From positions 217,212 through 281,211 of the forward strand of contig VUYV01000609.1 in the NCBI GenBank assembly GCA_008711295.1: a stretch of 64,000 bases of DNA. Direction: 5' to 3'. Below are positions 1 to 10,290 of the stretch, in pieces. This DNA is from Anarhynchus alexandrinus (taxonomy: Eukaryota > Chordata > Aves > Charadriiformes > Charadriidae). The position numbers and the translations under genes are program-made. The notes beneath the pieces were generated by a model that did no database searches, was not told the DNA's origin, and saw nothing but the letters and a program-made list of their open reading frames with translations. Within the stretch, counting starts at the first letter, position 1. Each line of letters begins with the position of its first letter.

Positions 1-772
1 TTGTGATAAAGGAAAATCTTGTGTGCTGTCAGAAAAACATTCCAGGTAAGCAGGTTAGCAATAGGGCTTCTTGCAGTATCTAAAATTTTCATTTTCTTAA
101 GAACCAGAATAATTACACACTTTTATTCTCTGAGGTTTTGTGAGCGATAGCAAATAAAGCAAACTCAAATGTTTTCTGTCACCTAGACAGGTGTTACTGC
201 AAGCTAACAAAAGAAATAGCAAAAAAACCCATCCAGAGAATAAACGCAAGCCTTGCTCACTAAATAGTCATTTGACATCCCTTTTCACAGAGTTTGCCCC
301 CTGGGCAAGGGTCTCTGTGATAAAGATAAGCTCACATTGTAAATGCTTACTTTATAGCCAACTAGAGTGAACTGTGCTAAAGGCAATATTTGTAGTTAAC
401 ATTACTGTGCAAATTTCTTGCCATTTTTGAGATAGCTAGAAAGACTACACTGCTGATGTTTCTGTCAGAGTAATACTTCTGCCCAATATTCTGCCCATAT
501 TTTTCAAAACTACTAGAACTGGAAATATTATTACTAATACCATAGGGAGAATAAAAAGGCAAAAACTCAAATAAGAACTTGAATGCAAAGCTAAAAAATA
601 TTTGTTCCTCTTTTCTAGAAAAATAATAACTGTTAGAGACCTGTGGTTTAATAGATCATATGTTTGATAATTAAATACATGTATAATGCATACTGTGAAC
701 AGGTTACGTAACTTGGTGTAAAGTAATCCTGACCTATATATATATAGTCCACTTACATTTTAGAACCATGTC
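1..772. other. Unique AT-rich DNA, no gene seen
   Basis: Only short chance open frames are present, with no recognisable domain. A short TA run (TATATATATATA, about 734-746) lies just before the LTR fragment. I see no repeat family or RNA gene here. Confidence 0.6.
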
Positions 773-990
773 TGTACTGGGTTTGGCTGGGATGGAACTA
801 ATTTTCTTCATATTTTGCTTATTTTGCTTTGCTTGCGAGCTCAGCTTTTGCTTTACCTATTAAATTGCCTTTATCTCAACCCATGAGTTTTCTCACTTTT
901 ACTCTTCCAATTCTCTCCCCCACCCTCTGCGGGGGGAGTGAGCGAGCAGCTGGGTAGGGGTGAGCTGCCCACCAGGGTTAAACCACAACA
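773..990 (+). mobile_element. Avian endogenous-retrovirus-type LTR fragment (solo, internally shortened)
   Basis: The segment opens TGTACTGGGTTTGGCTGGGA and closes with GGGTTAAACCACAACA, so it has the TG...CA ends of a retroviral LTR. An ATTAAA polyadenylation-type signal at about 859-864 is followed by a TTTATCTCAACCCA stretch, then a pyrimidine-rich U5-like part and a G-rich run (CTGCGGGGGGAGTGAGCGAG). I recognise this combination from memory as a common bird LTR; the exact family name is not assigned. It is only 218 bp, and the stretch between the opening block and the ATTAAA region is shorter than I expect, so an internal deletion is likely. No matching target-site duplication is visible beside the ends, and no retroviral internal gene lies next to it. 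Confidence 0.65.
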
Positions 991-2250
991 TTACTTGTCT
1001 TAGGGTCAGCTAAAGTGTAGTATAATGCCTTAAATTCATTCTAGCTTTGGATATGACGTAAAAGGTAAAGTTAAACATAGGAAGTGAAGCTCATTACCAG
1101 ATTCAGCCTGTCCTCCATTTTCTAACTTTAGAATGCAAGAATGTGCATGAAGATAGAAAAACATTAATTTGTGTTGTCATTTCTGCAAACCAGGGATGTT
1201 CTTACAACTGGTCTCACTGAAATTGTCCAATAAAAAAATTGTAAGTCATAGGCATGTTCAATCTTTGTGATAACTGCAGAGAGAAAAAAAAATGAAGTAA
1301 CCCTCGCTTTTTTGGCTGGGACAATCCAAATTGGAAAGACACACATTTTTTTTTCTGCAGAGCACTAACAGCTTTTCTGTGGCATGTTACAGTTACTGAC
1401 ATGTGAAGAGGATCTTTTTTAAGTGATAGAAGGTCAAGGTTCAGTTAAATGCTTGATCACTACCCTCTTTCTACCTTTGTAAATCAGATTTTGAGTTTCT
1501 GTTTAGCTGTTCTTGACACAATTTTCTTCAAGAAATGCTTAAAACGATATGGCCAAAATTGCAAAGGAAGAATCTAAAGCCTACTACCAAATCTGTGCTG
1601 TCCACATTTTCAGAGATGATCATGTATTTATACTCACTTGTGAGCACAAACTGTTTAGGCATCTCATAATCCAATTTTGACTTACGAACACACAGCTTGC
1701 TTTCAGAAATATGCTTGCATGTGTAATTAAAAGATATGGGGTAATGCTTACAGCTCCTGCCAAGGCATTCAGCAGAGAGCACCCTGGAGAAGGAGATGAA
1801 AGCAACCAGAGCAGGAGCCAGACAAATTGGAATACGGGGCAGCAACAGCAGGAGCCAGGAACAGATAAAAGGTTAATGCAACATCCGTGAGAGCAAGACG
1901 GGGACTGTATCCCAGGCAGGGCTTAGAACAGGTCCTGAGATTCGCATGAAACAAACTGGTAAGTGTGAATTACCAAGATACAGTTCTATCTTGGGACTTG
2001 TGGCAACTTCATAAATCATGTTTGCTTTTCTCTCATGGTTTATGATGTCATTGGAAACCCTTGATGGAAATATAACCTCATAAGCAAGATACCCGCTATT
2101 TATTCTCTATCTTGTGTATATAACCAACAAATATTTGTTTACAGCAAAGATGACTTACACCTAGTCACATTTGAACTCAAGGACCTCCAGAGATGAAAAG
2201 CATAACAGCAATCTACAGTTTGCTAAGCCCATCAGGGTACTTCATCACAG

Positions 2251-2293
2251 TGGTGGAGGGTGGGAGGAGGGAGGGATGGAGGGAAGGAGGGAG
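2251..2293 (+). repeat. GGA-rich purine tract (G-quadruplex-capable)
   Basis: A 43-base stretch made almost only of G and A with many GGG triplets, spaced by one to four bases. Four or more G-triplets in this spacing can form an intramolecular G-quadruplex on the plus strand. It is a short imperfect GGGA/GGAGG repeat in otherwise AT-rich surroundings. Confidence 0.7.
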
Positions 2294-3563
2294 TGCGTTT
2301 CTGTTTGTGCGTGTATGCAAGGAAAGGGAGGCGGTCAGGTGCAGGGTTGGGTTAGGCATGTGGGAAGCAATGCAAATCCATTTTCAAAGACTTGCAGTCA
2401 CACAACTCCTTAAAACCAGTGGGAGATGTTTGGCTAAATTCCATGCAACACTGAAATTTGAGGGGAAAGTCTTTAGCCATTATCTGTGATATAATTTAGT
2501 TTGAAAGCTTACCGAGAGAGGGGAAATAGCGTTTGGGGGGCAAGGCATTTGCATAGCCCACTTCTTCTGCAGGTGTCTAATTGGTAGTGATACAGGTTTC
2601 ATTAGAATACGCAGCAGGTTGTGGAGCTATCTAAAATGCCACTGAAGATAAATGCATTTTGTTATCAGCAAATGTAACTGCTTGCACTGGGAACCAAAAC
2701 TAGACTATGCCGTATGATACCCATACTGCATCCTTCCTTTCATCCCGCTCTGTGGAAAAATTGGAACACACAAAGAATTATTAAGACCTTGTACATTGGA
2801 AAGAAACTAGTTTAAAAGCCACAAGTATGGAAAGCTAAAATTGGGGCAGATAAAAACAGTCTACCACCTTTACTAGTGCTGTGTTTACGGTAGTCCTTGC
2901 AGGAGCAAAGGAGGAGGGTGGTGCAACAGAACCACACTGAAGTTAATGGGCTTCTGTACTTTCAAGACCCAGTGTGAGAAGCTAAAGAGGGTTTATACTT
3001 AATCCTGTGTGCAGGAAATTAATTCCTAGATATACTGTTCTCTTGCAAGTGTGCAGTATTTTTGCATGGAAGATATTAAGGATTGCTGCCTGAGGAGAAA
3101 ACGGTCCTTGGCTGGGAGTGGATAAGAATTACAAGTCACGAACCACAAGGTAATACTGTTTTTGGACAGCCTCTGTCTCCCAATTCCTTGTTAAAATTGA
3201 GTGTGATTGTAAATACATACCTGTAAAACAAATGAAAACAAATACAAGAATACTGCAGCCTTAAGCTCACAAATACTACAGAAACTCAAGAAAAGCAACC
3301 AGCTAACCACAGCCAAAGTGAACTATGGGAAAAACAGGAAAGCACAGAGCTGCAGAGTTAAAGTTAAAGTTAATTCTACCCACCTCTAACATTTATGTTA
3401 TCTCACATCCCTTAGCCTTTGAGGACTTTTTTTGTTTTATACTTTAAATATTGAACACTTTTGCATGAGACTATCTTTTTGTCCTCTGTTTGTACAACAC
3501 TTGGCAGATAAAGTCTTGGTTGATGGCTGATACACCTGGGCAATATGCTTACACAAAGAAGAG

Positions 3564-3611
3564 GTGTCATTAATAAAAAAGCATCTAGTGTCATTAATAA
3601 AAAAACACCTG
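3564..3611 (+). repeat. 24-bp tandem duplication (two copies)
   Basis: The unit GTGTCATTAATAAAAAA plus seven further bases occurs at 3564-3587 and again at 3588-3611. The first 17 bases are identical and the last seven have diverged (GCATCTA against ACACCTG). It is a simple local duplication. Confidence 0.8.
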
Positions 3612-6083
3612 GCTAACTTATTATTCATAAAAGGTGGAGTTCTTGGGCATTTTGGAGGGAACAGGAGAGTTGCTTATTCTGGTTTGTATTTTTATTCTTC
3701 TAACAGTAAGAAACTTGAAAAGTATTATCACAGATGCACAAAACCCTCTCAGTTCTCTGCATGCTGTATGTGAACACTGGTAGGCATTTCCATCAGTCAG
3801 AAGGTGATTTCTTAGAAGAAGCGTAAAAGTTTACTTACACTTCCAGTAATAGAATATATTGGGGTTTTTTTGGTTTGGGTATTTTTTCTTTTCCTTCAGG
3901 AAATGCCCAGACATTTATAATGGAGAGACAGGCAGGCACCTCACTGACTGCGTCAAAGGATGCCTTAGCATGGAGATGGAGAATCTGACAGATCTATTGT
4001 GTCCACATTTGCCCTCAATAACCAGGGCTGCTCATGTGTCTCCTGGGCTTCCTGGCTGCCATGCAGTGAAAAACCACCAAAGCTAAATGTGCCATTCACT
4101 TTGAGTTCTCACCAGTCTGATGATTAAATGAGAGTTTCTTAGTCGACTACTACTAACATTTCTGCAGGCTTTTCATACTTCATACTAACCACCTGCCTGC
4201 TGAGACCTGCCACAGATCCTACACAACATCATCTGTCTTTGAAAAACTGTTATTTTCAATTACAGCTAGTGTTTCACATAAACTGCGTGTGTCCTGAATC
4301 CCGTATCTTGTGTATTAATTAGCCAGTAAATAAATATTTAAAGCTCTGCACTTAAACATGTATTACAGGAATTTCTTTAGATTAGTTTTCTAACAAAATA
4401 AAGAAAAAAGCTTCTAGCATCCCACCGCCTGTCTGTTATTTTTCTCTCTGTATAACTCCTTCTTTCCTTCTTCTGTGTAATTTTTGAGCCTGCTGACAGA
4501 TTTTAACCAAATCTAACAGAGACATCTAGATATTAAAACCGTACAAATCCCACGAAGAGAGGAAACAGGGAAGAGGAGAGACAACCTATTACCATATCCA
4601 CTGAGAAAAAGCTTGAAATGTGTCTACAGACTTTTTTCTGCGGGCTGACTTGGTGGCTCACCGAGCAGCACATCTACCTGGACCAGGCAACAAGCACAAA
4701 CGTAGCCTGCAACTCAGCACAACCGGCCTTTCTTGCCCAAGCAGGTAGGTAGCAAACAGGGTGACAGGGTAAGTGCTTTTGTTTGGTTGGTTTTTTTTTT
4801 TATTGGCAAACTGAGGTATCATCACAGTGAGGGTAGGAATGATTTGGGGAAGACCTGAGGGTTATTCGTGGAGGCCACTGAAGGGGAAAAGGAGAGTACT
4901 GTGGAAGAGTAAATTGGTTGGGCGGAGGACATCCACAGCAATAATGACTGTGAAGGATGCAAAATCACAGGAAATCAAGTCTTATGAGTTACTCTGCCCA
5001 CGCAACAACTTGCTTTGCATTTGGTCATTTATATTCCATCCTTTTTGGGTTCTGTACTTCACACATTGTTTTTTGATGTCTAAGACTATGTTCTAAATAG
5101 TCGAACTACCCAACCTCCCTTTTTAACTATCAATATAAAACAAAAGTTTCCCAACTTCAGGGAGGGCTGAGTGTATTAACATATTCTGCTTGTCCAAGCA
5201 CTGCAATACAACATTAAGAAGTGAATATTTATTGCTTTTACTAACTATGGAGAATAACTTTTTTGATGAATACAGTCGTTCTGCAAATTATCCCTGAGCA
5301 GGCTGTTAATTAAATCTTTGTATTTGTTTATTTGTAGTAGTTTGTATGCACAGTTTTTAACCTCCTGTAGAATTTATTCATAACTGGTCAGTATGATTAT
5401 TTCCTATTTACTCTGTGCACTTTGATTAATCACCAAAATCAGATGGTATTATTTGTACTCCAAGAAAGGATGACCTACGTATTATAAACAGGAAAAAAGC
5501 TTTGTTAATGAATTATACATGAATATCCACAGTTTTTGGTGCATCTTGTGATAAAGGCAAAAAGAGGCTTTAATAAAGGGCCATGATGCCTTCTACGAGC
5601 TGTGAATACCCTATAAATCTATTCTTTCTACTATTCATGATTCACTCCCTTTCCTTGACTATTCTGATGAATAAAGTCTTCCTTGTACAAATGTTTATGA
5701 ATAAAATCACTGTGAGTGTGACTGAAATAAATCAGCAGATATACTCACAGAACACAGGCAAATATCTTGGTATTTTGTGCACCTCCAATTCAAATAGAGT
5801 GGGAATTTAATTCTGCTGGCTATTTCAGACTAACTCAGGTTCCTAAAATTAGGAAGACAGAAGCCCTATACAATCCACAAAGAGAGAGAAACAGAATTTT
5901 TCACAGCCTGAGTTACACAGGAAGCCCAGACCAGTATTGTTCATAACACACAGTGTGAATATCTTATAGTACATGGTGCATTTGAATAATGTACAGTATG
6001 TATGATACCAATTTTCACAGAAGAACAGGTCTTTCTGTTCCTATTGTATGTACAGACCAAGAGATAAACAACAGCTTGAGGGG

Positions 6084-6128
6084 TATTTTTTCCTCCAGAA
6101 TTTACCTATATTAAATTCTGGAAAAATA
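6084..6128. repeat. Imperfect hairpin with two-part stem
   Basis: CCAGAATTTA (6095-6104) and TAAATTCTGG (6112-6121) are exact reverse complements around a 7-base loop. The stem resumes with TATTTTT (6084-6090) against AAAAATA (6122-6128), leaving a 4-base bulge (6091-6094). This gives 17 paired bases. There is no flanking sign of a small RNA gene. Confidence 0.7.
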
Positions 6129-7080
6129 ACACTGGATGCAACAGAGTATACACAAGGGGGTAGCTTTGAAAATACTATTAATTATACTTGTCATGAAATA
6201 TATGCTCTATGAGACTCAAGAGCAATACTGCTTGGAAGAAGAGAAGCAATAAATTAGAGTAAAAATGCTTTAAAATGCATAATTATAATGCATTAAGTTG
6301 AAAAAACATGGGATAGAAATATCCATGCTCTTCCAAATGTCAAGTTGAACACCTTGCTGTGAGCCAGACTGCTTAATGTATGGGTGGCTTTCAGTTCTGC
6401 AATTTTAATGCATAAAGGACAGCATGACAGGATGTTATAACTTTATAAAGATAACATGAAAACTGTAACATTTCATTAACATTAAATCATTTACTAACAT
6501 TTCTGAAGAAATACATTTTTGAAGTCTGATACTTTTATCAAATGAACACAAGTTAAAATGTCACATGCCTGAGAACCACTGCTGTGCTCAATGTCTTAGT
6601 TAAGGATGCAAAGTCAAGGGTCTGAAGAATATCAAAGCAAGCCTGTTTATTTTTTTTATTAATAAAAATAAATAAGCAAATCTTACTAATCTGTGGAGTA
6701 TTTTAAAACTGAGTTTCTTTTGTTCTTTTGCTTGCTGCTCCCAAAGTCATGCTAAAATCTGGCAATGCAACCCCTTTTATGATCCAAATTTTTGCCTCAA
6801 ATTCAGTTTTTTGTCAATATAGTTGTCTAAAAAATATAAAGTTTTATTCACTGTGGGCTATGGGCAATTCCCCTTGTCGACTCTGCTGTTGAAAGGTTTA
6901 ATTGTCGCACTAATGCTTGTGATGAGCAATGCCTCACTTCATGAAAATCATCCCCAAAGATAGTAGAAGCAATTAAAATCAGACTCCACAACAAACCACG
7001 TAAAACACGCTCAAACTTTGTGATCCCTTCTTCCAAATATAGCACTGATTGAAGGGCTATGGAAGCCCAGATAAGTATGT

Positions 7081-7111
7081 TCTCTCTCTTTTTTTTTTTT
7101 TTTTTCCCTCC
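7081..7111. repeat. Polypyrimidine run
   Basis: TCTCTCTC followed by an uninterrupted run of about 17 T and then CCCTCC. This is low-complexity sequence. It has no associated element body, so it is not evidence of a retrotransposon tail. Confidence 0.85.
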
Positions 7112-8820
7112 TAAGGATAGTTTGATAAAAGTAATCAGTTTAATACAATGACCTTGTTTCCAAGATCTAGGTTACTGGAGATGATTTTGTTTGCATATGT
7201 AAATGTAATTATTTCCTGCCTGAATGCAGATAGCTGCAGACCAGATCTCAGTATGTAGAGTGAGCAATGATTCAGGGGTTTAGGTAAGATTTCAAAACAG
7301 CCGTATATCCTAATTTGTCATACACATCCATAGAAAAATCTCCCTATAAATGTGCATTCAATCAGGACTTCTGTGGAATTTGGTTACTGTTTTATTCACT
7401 AGCCAACAGAATATAAGGGGAAGTAGGAGATGCTAAATGCCACCAGGATTTCAGGAAGTCGCAGAGTGTTGAGCTCCTTGGAGAAAAAGCTCAAGATTAC
7501 CAGAAATGTAGTTTTTAAAGTCAGAAGTGAGTGTTAATGTGATATTTCATTTTCTGTGGAACAGCACAGAGAATTTCAGACAGTTTCACCAAGTACAAAG
7601 ATACTGTCCAGTATCTGTACAGAATTCAAAATACTATACAATCTTGACTTAACTACTTCAAGGGCTCCTCCAGCTCTTTAGAGAAGGTTAATTATTTCTG
7701 TTTTATGAATAAGCACCTTGAATTTATCTACTAAGAATTTTCAATCATTAGCTTTTACTGCAACTTTGTTTTCTCCTAGATTAAAGAAATATCTGTTAGA
7801 AAATCTCTGCTCATTATCCAGATTGTTTTTATTTTCTGTGAACAAACTGAATAGACTGTTTCCTGTATCTTTTGCTATGTTTTATTAATCACACTTTTCC
7901 CACTCCTCTCTTGTTGTTCGTTATTCTTTTTAAAATGTCGACAGAAAAACTGCATTCGGGAGACTAATGGCAGTTTCCAAGTGCAATATATTATATCCAT
8001 AGGTCATGTTTATCCTCAGAGCTACAGTGTCTAACAGAGACTTTCCTTAATCTCTTGTGCCTCCACATTCTTTTCAGCATCAATGCAATCCAAGATATTC
8101 TCTCATCTCACAGGAATAACCTACATCTTTTTTCCTAGATACATGACCTTGGATTTGGTGTTGTTTGCATTTTTCAAATGAGCCTGATTCACCAAGCAAT
8201 CCAGATTAATCCATAAAGCTGACTTGACCCTGTCATTATTTATCAGTCGAGCTAGCCCAAACCCATTTTTTCAGTTGCTGGGAATTTTATTTGTTTGCTT
8301 ATAATTTAGTTTCAGTCCTAATCAGATCCCAACTCATGTCCAAATTAGACATGGAACTGGCAAGTCTGCTCCAGGGCACTGACCCCACAAATGACCCCTT
8401 ATGGCTTTTAAATAAAACTGACATTTTTGTCATACCACTGTTTGCAGTAAAACTGTCAGGAGAATGATTTTCTCGAGCATCCACCTATTTTTATCCTTAC
8501 AATTGTAAAAAATACATGTAGTTGCTTTATTAATATCAGGCAGGGGCAAACACAATTATGTTTTTGTGAAATCATCTCTAAATTCCAAAGTCAAAATTTC
8601 TACAACCTTTCAGCATCTAATATAGGAAGCACTGTCCAAACCCAAAGAGAAGCAAGCTTGCACAAATACTTGCCTTTGGCTTTCTGTATTGTCCCTTCTG
8701 TGGAATAGGTGAACTTTCTTGCAAACAAACTCACGGGCAGCACTGGCACTAACACTGTCCAGACCCCATTGCCAGAACTATAAAACAGAGTTAAAACAAA
8801 AAGCTAGTCTTGGGAGGTTG

Positions 8821-9230
8821 TTAGGAAACGGCCTTGGGGGATGAGGTGTTTCCAGGGGCTTGCAGTAGCGCTTGGGCACAGCCTGTGCCATTGAGACTCT
8901 GGGTTAGGGAGGGAAGAGAGGGAAGGGTCCATGAATGCTGCCTGCTGTTGGACCAGAGCAGGACAGTGGCTTTTCTGGCGTCTGTCTGGTGTCTGTCTCC
9001 TCCCAGCTGCTCACACAGAAAATTAAGTTTCCCAAACCATGAGATATGTGTATATGCACCTGTCTGACAGACAGGCACGCTCCGTAAGGGGGTTTGATTC
9101 ACCCTGTGGCTTGCTTGCCTCTGCTGCTCGTGTTTTCTAGGTTTTCTGTGTGAGCAGCTGGTCTGTGTGTGCTGAAATATGCCAACAATATTATGCAGTA
9201 GCAACGTCTTGCGGTTGTGCATATAGATTT
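8821..9230. other. GC-richer structured segment, function unknown
   Basis: This block is distinctly richer in G+C than its surroundings and carries the second-longest open frame that is not CR1 derived: 133 codons on the minus strand (8821-9222), overlapped by a 77-codon plus frame (8834-9067). The predicted proteins show no signal peptide, membrane segment or domain I recognise, so I do not call a gene. The block holds a perfect inverted repeat and an internal palindrome (separate entry). It may be a fragment of an unidentified transposable element or simply unique DNA. Confidence 0.35.
9003..9161. repeat. Perfect 20-bp inverted repeat with internal 17-bp palindrome
   Basis: CCAGCTGCTCACACAGAAAA at 9003-9022 is the exact reverse complement of 9142-9161 (TTTTCTGTGTGAGCAGCTGG). 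The spacer is 119 bases. Within the spacer, 9059-9075 is itself a palindrome (CCTGTCTG, A, CAGACAGG). Pairing breaks down on both sides of the 20-bp arms, and I could not find a target-site duplication outside them, so a terminal-inverted-repeat transposon is possible but not shown. Confidence 0.85.
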
Positions 9231-10190
9231 TTTTTCTGTTTTCTAAATTAGTGATTTTAAAATCAGTAATTTCAGATGTTATTGTCAGTGCAAAAATAAT
9301 GATATGGCTGACTGGAATAAATACTGTATATTAACCTTTCATTTACTCCTGGCGTAATAGCTTTATCTAAGACTCATAAAAGCAATCCAGTTCTGACTGC
9401 TACTATGAGGAAAATGTTTTCTCCAATCTTACCAGCTAGAATGAATATTCAGAGAAACAAATGGGTGACTTTGGTTTCACCTTGACAATGACAAAATTAT
9501 TTTCCTGTTCTCTTGGAAATGTTTTCTCTTCCTGGAGTTAGAGCTAAAGCAAAATCTTTCCAAGCATAGAGACTTAACAATAGTATATGTGTATTCTACA
9601 TGCACTTATGTGCATATTCTGGTCTGTATTCTGGACGTGCACAGTGTTTACATGATGTTGTGAATTACACGGTTCATAAGATTACTACAAAAATTATCTG
9701 AGGGGGGTTTGGCTCTAAAGGTGTCTTTTGTTTGGTTTTTTTTTTTCTATCTAGCAGTTGAGAGAAGCTTGTTAACTTAAAAGGAGATGCTGCATCTCAC
9801 TGAATCCAGCTGTATAAATATTTTAACAACATCATAGATGTTTTCCCTAGTGCTGCAGCACACGACGCTTTCAGCTTCTAAGCACATAAGTATAATTCTT
9901 ATTTCAGCTGGGAGGGGAGAAAGAGAGCGAACAAGTCCAGTGGTGAAAGGAGGGTAGGTGAGGCTCAGTCAGACAAGAAAGTAAATGATTCTTTAACAAG
10001 TGACCAGCTTGGCACTTCAGCTGATTTTGTATTCCTTTGTTTAAGTCCCACTGGGGTGCTTTTTGGAACTCAGTGCTAAGGCGCATTAGTGGAACTTATT
10101 GTAATTATTAGTATCTGCAAGTACGCTTTATCCAGAGTAATTTATACAATCAATGGTAATTCCTATTGGAAAGAATTTAGTCCAGACAGA
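9231..10190. other. Unique DNA, nothing recognised
   Basis: AT-rich sequence with short chance open frames and a T-rich run near 9735. No repeat family or gene identified. Confidence 0.5.
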
Positions 10191-10290
10191 GAATCATCAT
10201 AGAATCATAGAATAGTTTAGGTTGGAAGGGACCTTGAAGATCATCGAGTTCCAACCCCCCTGCCATAGACAGGGACACCTTCCACTAGAG
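10191..10290 (-). mobile_element. CR1 retrotransposon, extreme 3' end (group B)
   Basis: On the plus strand the fragment begins with AGAATCATAGAATAG, the complement of the CR1 terminal octamer repeat. It continues with GTTTAGGTTGGAAGGGACCT and then a stretch ending ACACCTTCCACTAGA. The element is therefore on the minus strand and 5'-truncated to about 100 bp, with no coding part left. It matches the group of the 20-kb and 39.8-kb copies. Confidence 0.95.

Larger units (their letters stand above)
991..8820. other. Long unique AT-rich stretch without a supported gene
   Basis: About 7.8 kb with only short open frames (all about 105 codons or fewer) and no protein family recognised. It contains the small features listed separately: a GGA-rich tract, a 24-bp tandem duplication, a hairpin and a polypyrimidine run. 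An 8-bp hairpin also occurs at 1973-1994. No CR1 tail was found in this stretch. Confidence 0.55.

Noticed and set aside
8821..9222. 133-codon minus-strand open frame
   Set aside because: No recognised domain, low-complexity composition, and an overlapping open frame on the other strand. The GC-rich block lengthens chance frames, so it is not called a gene.
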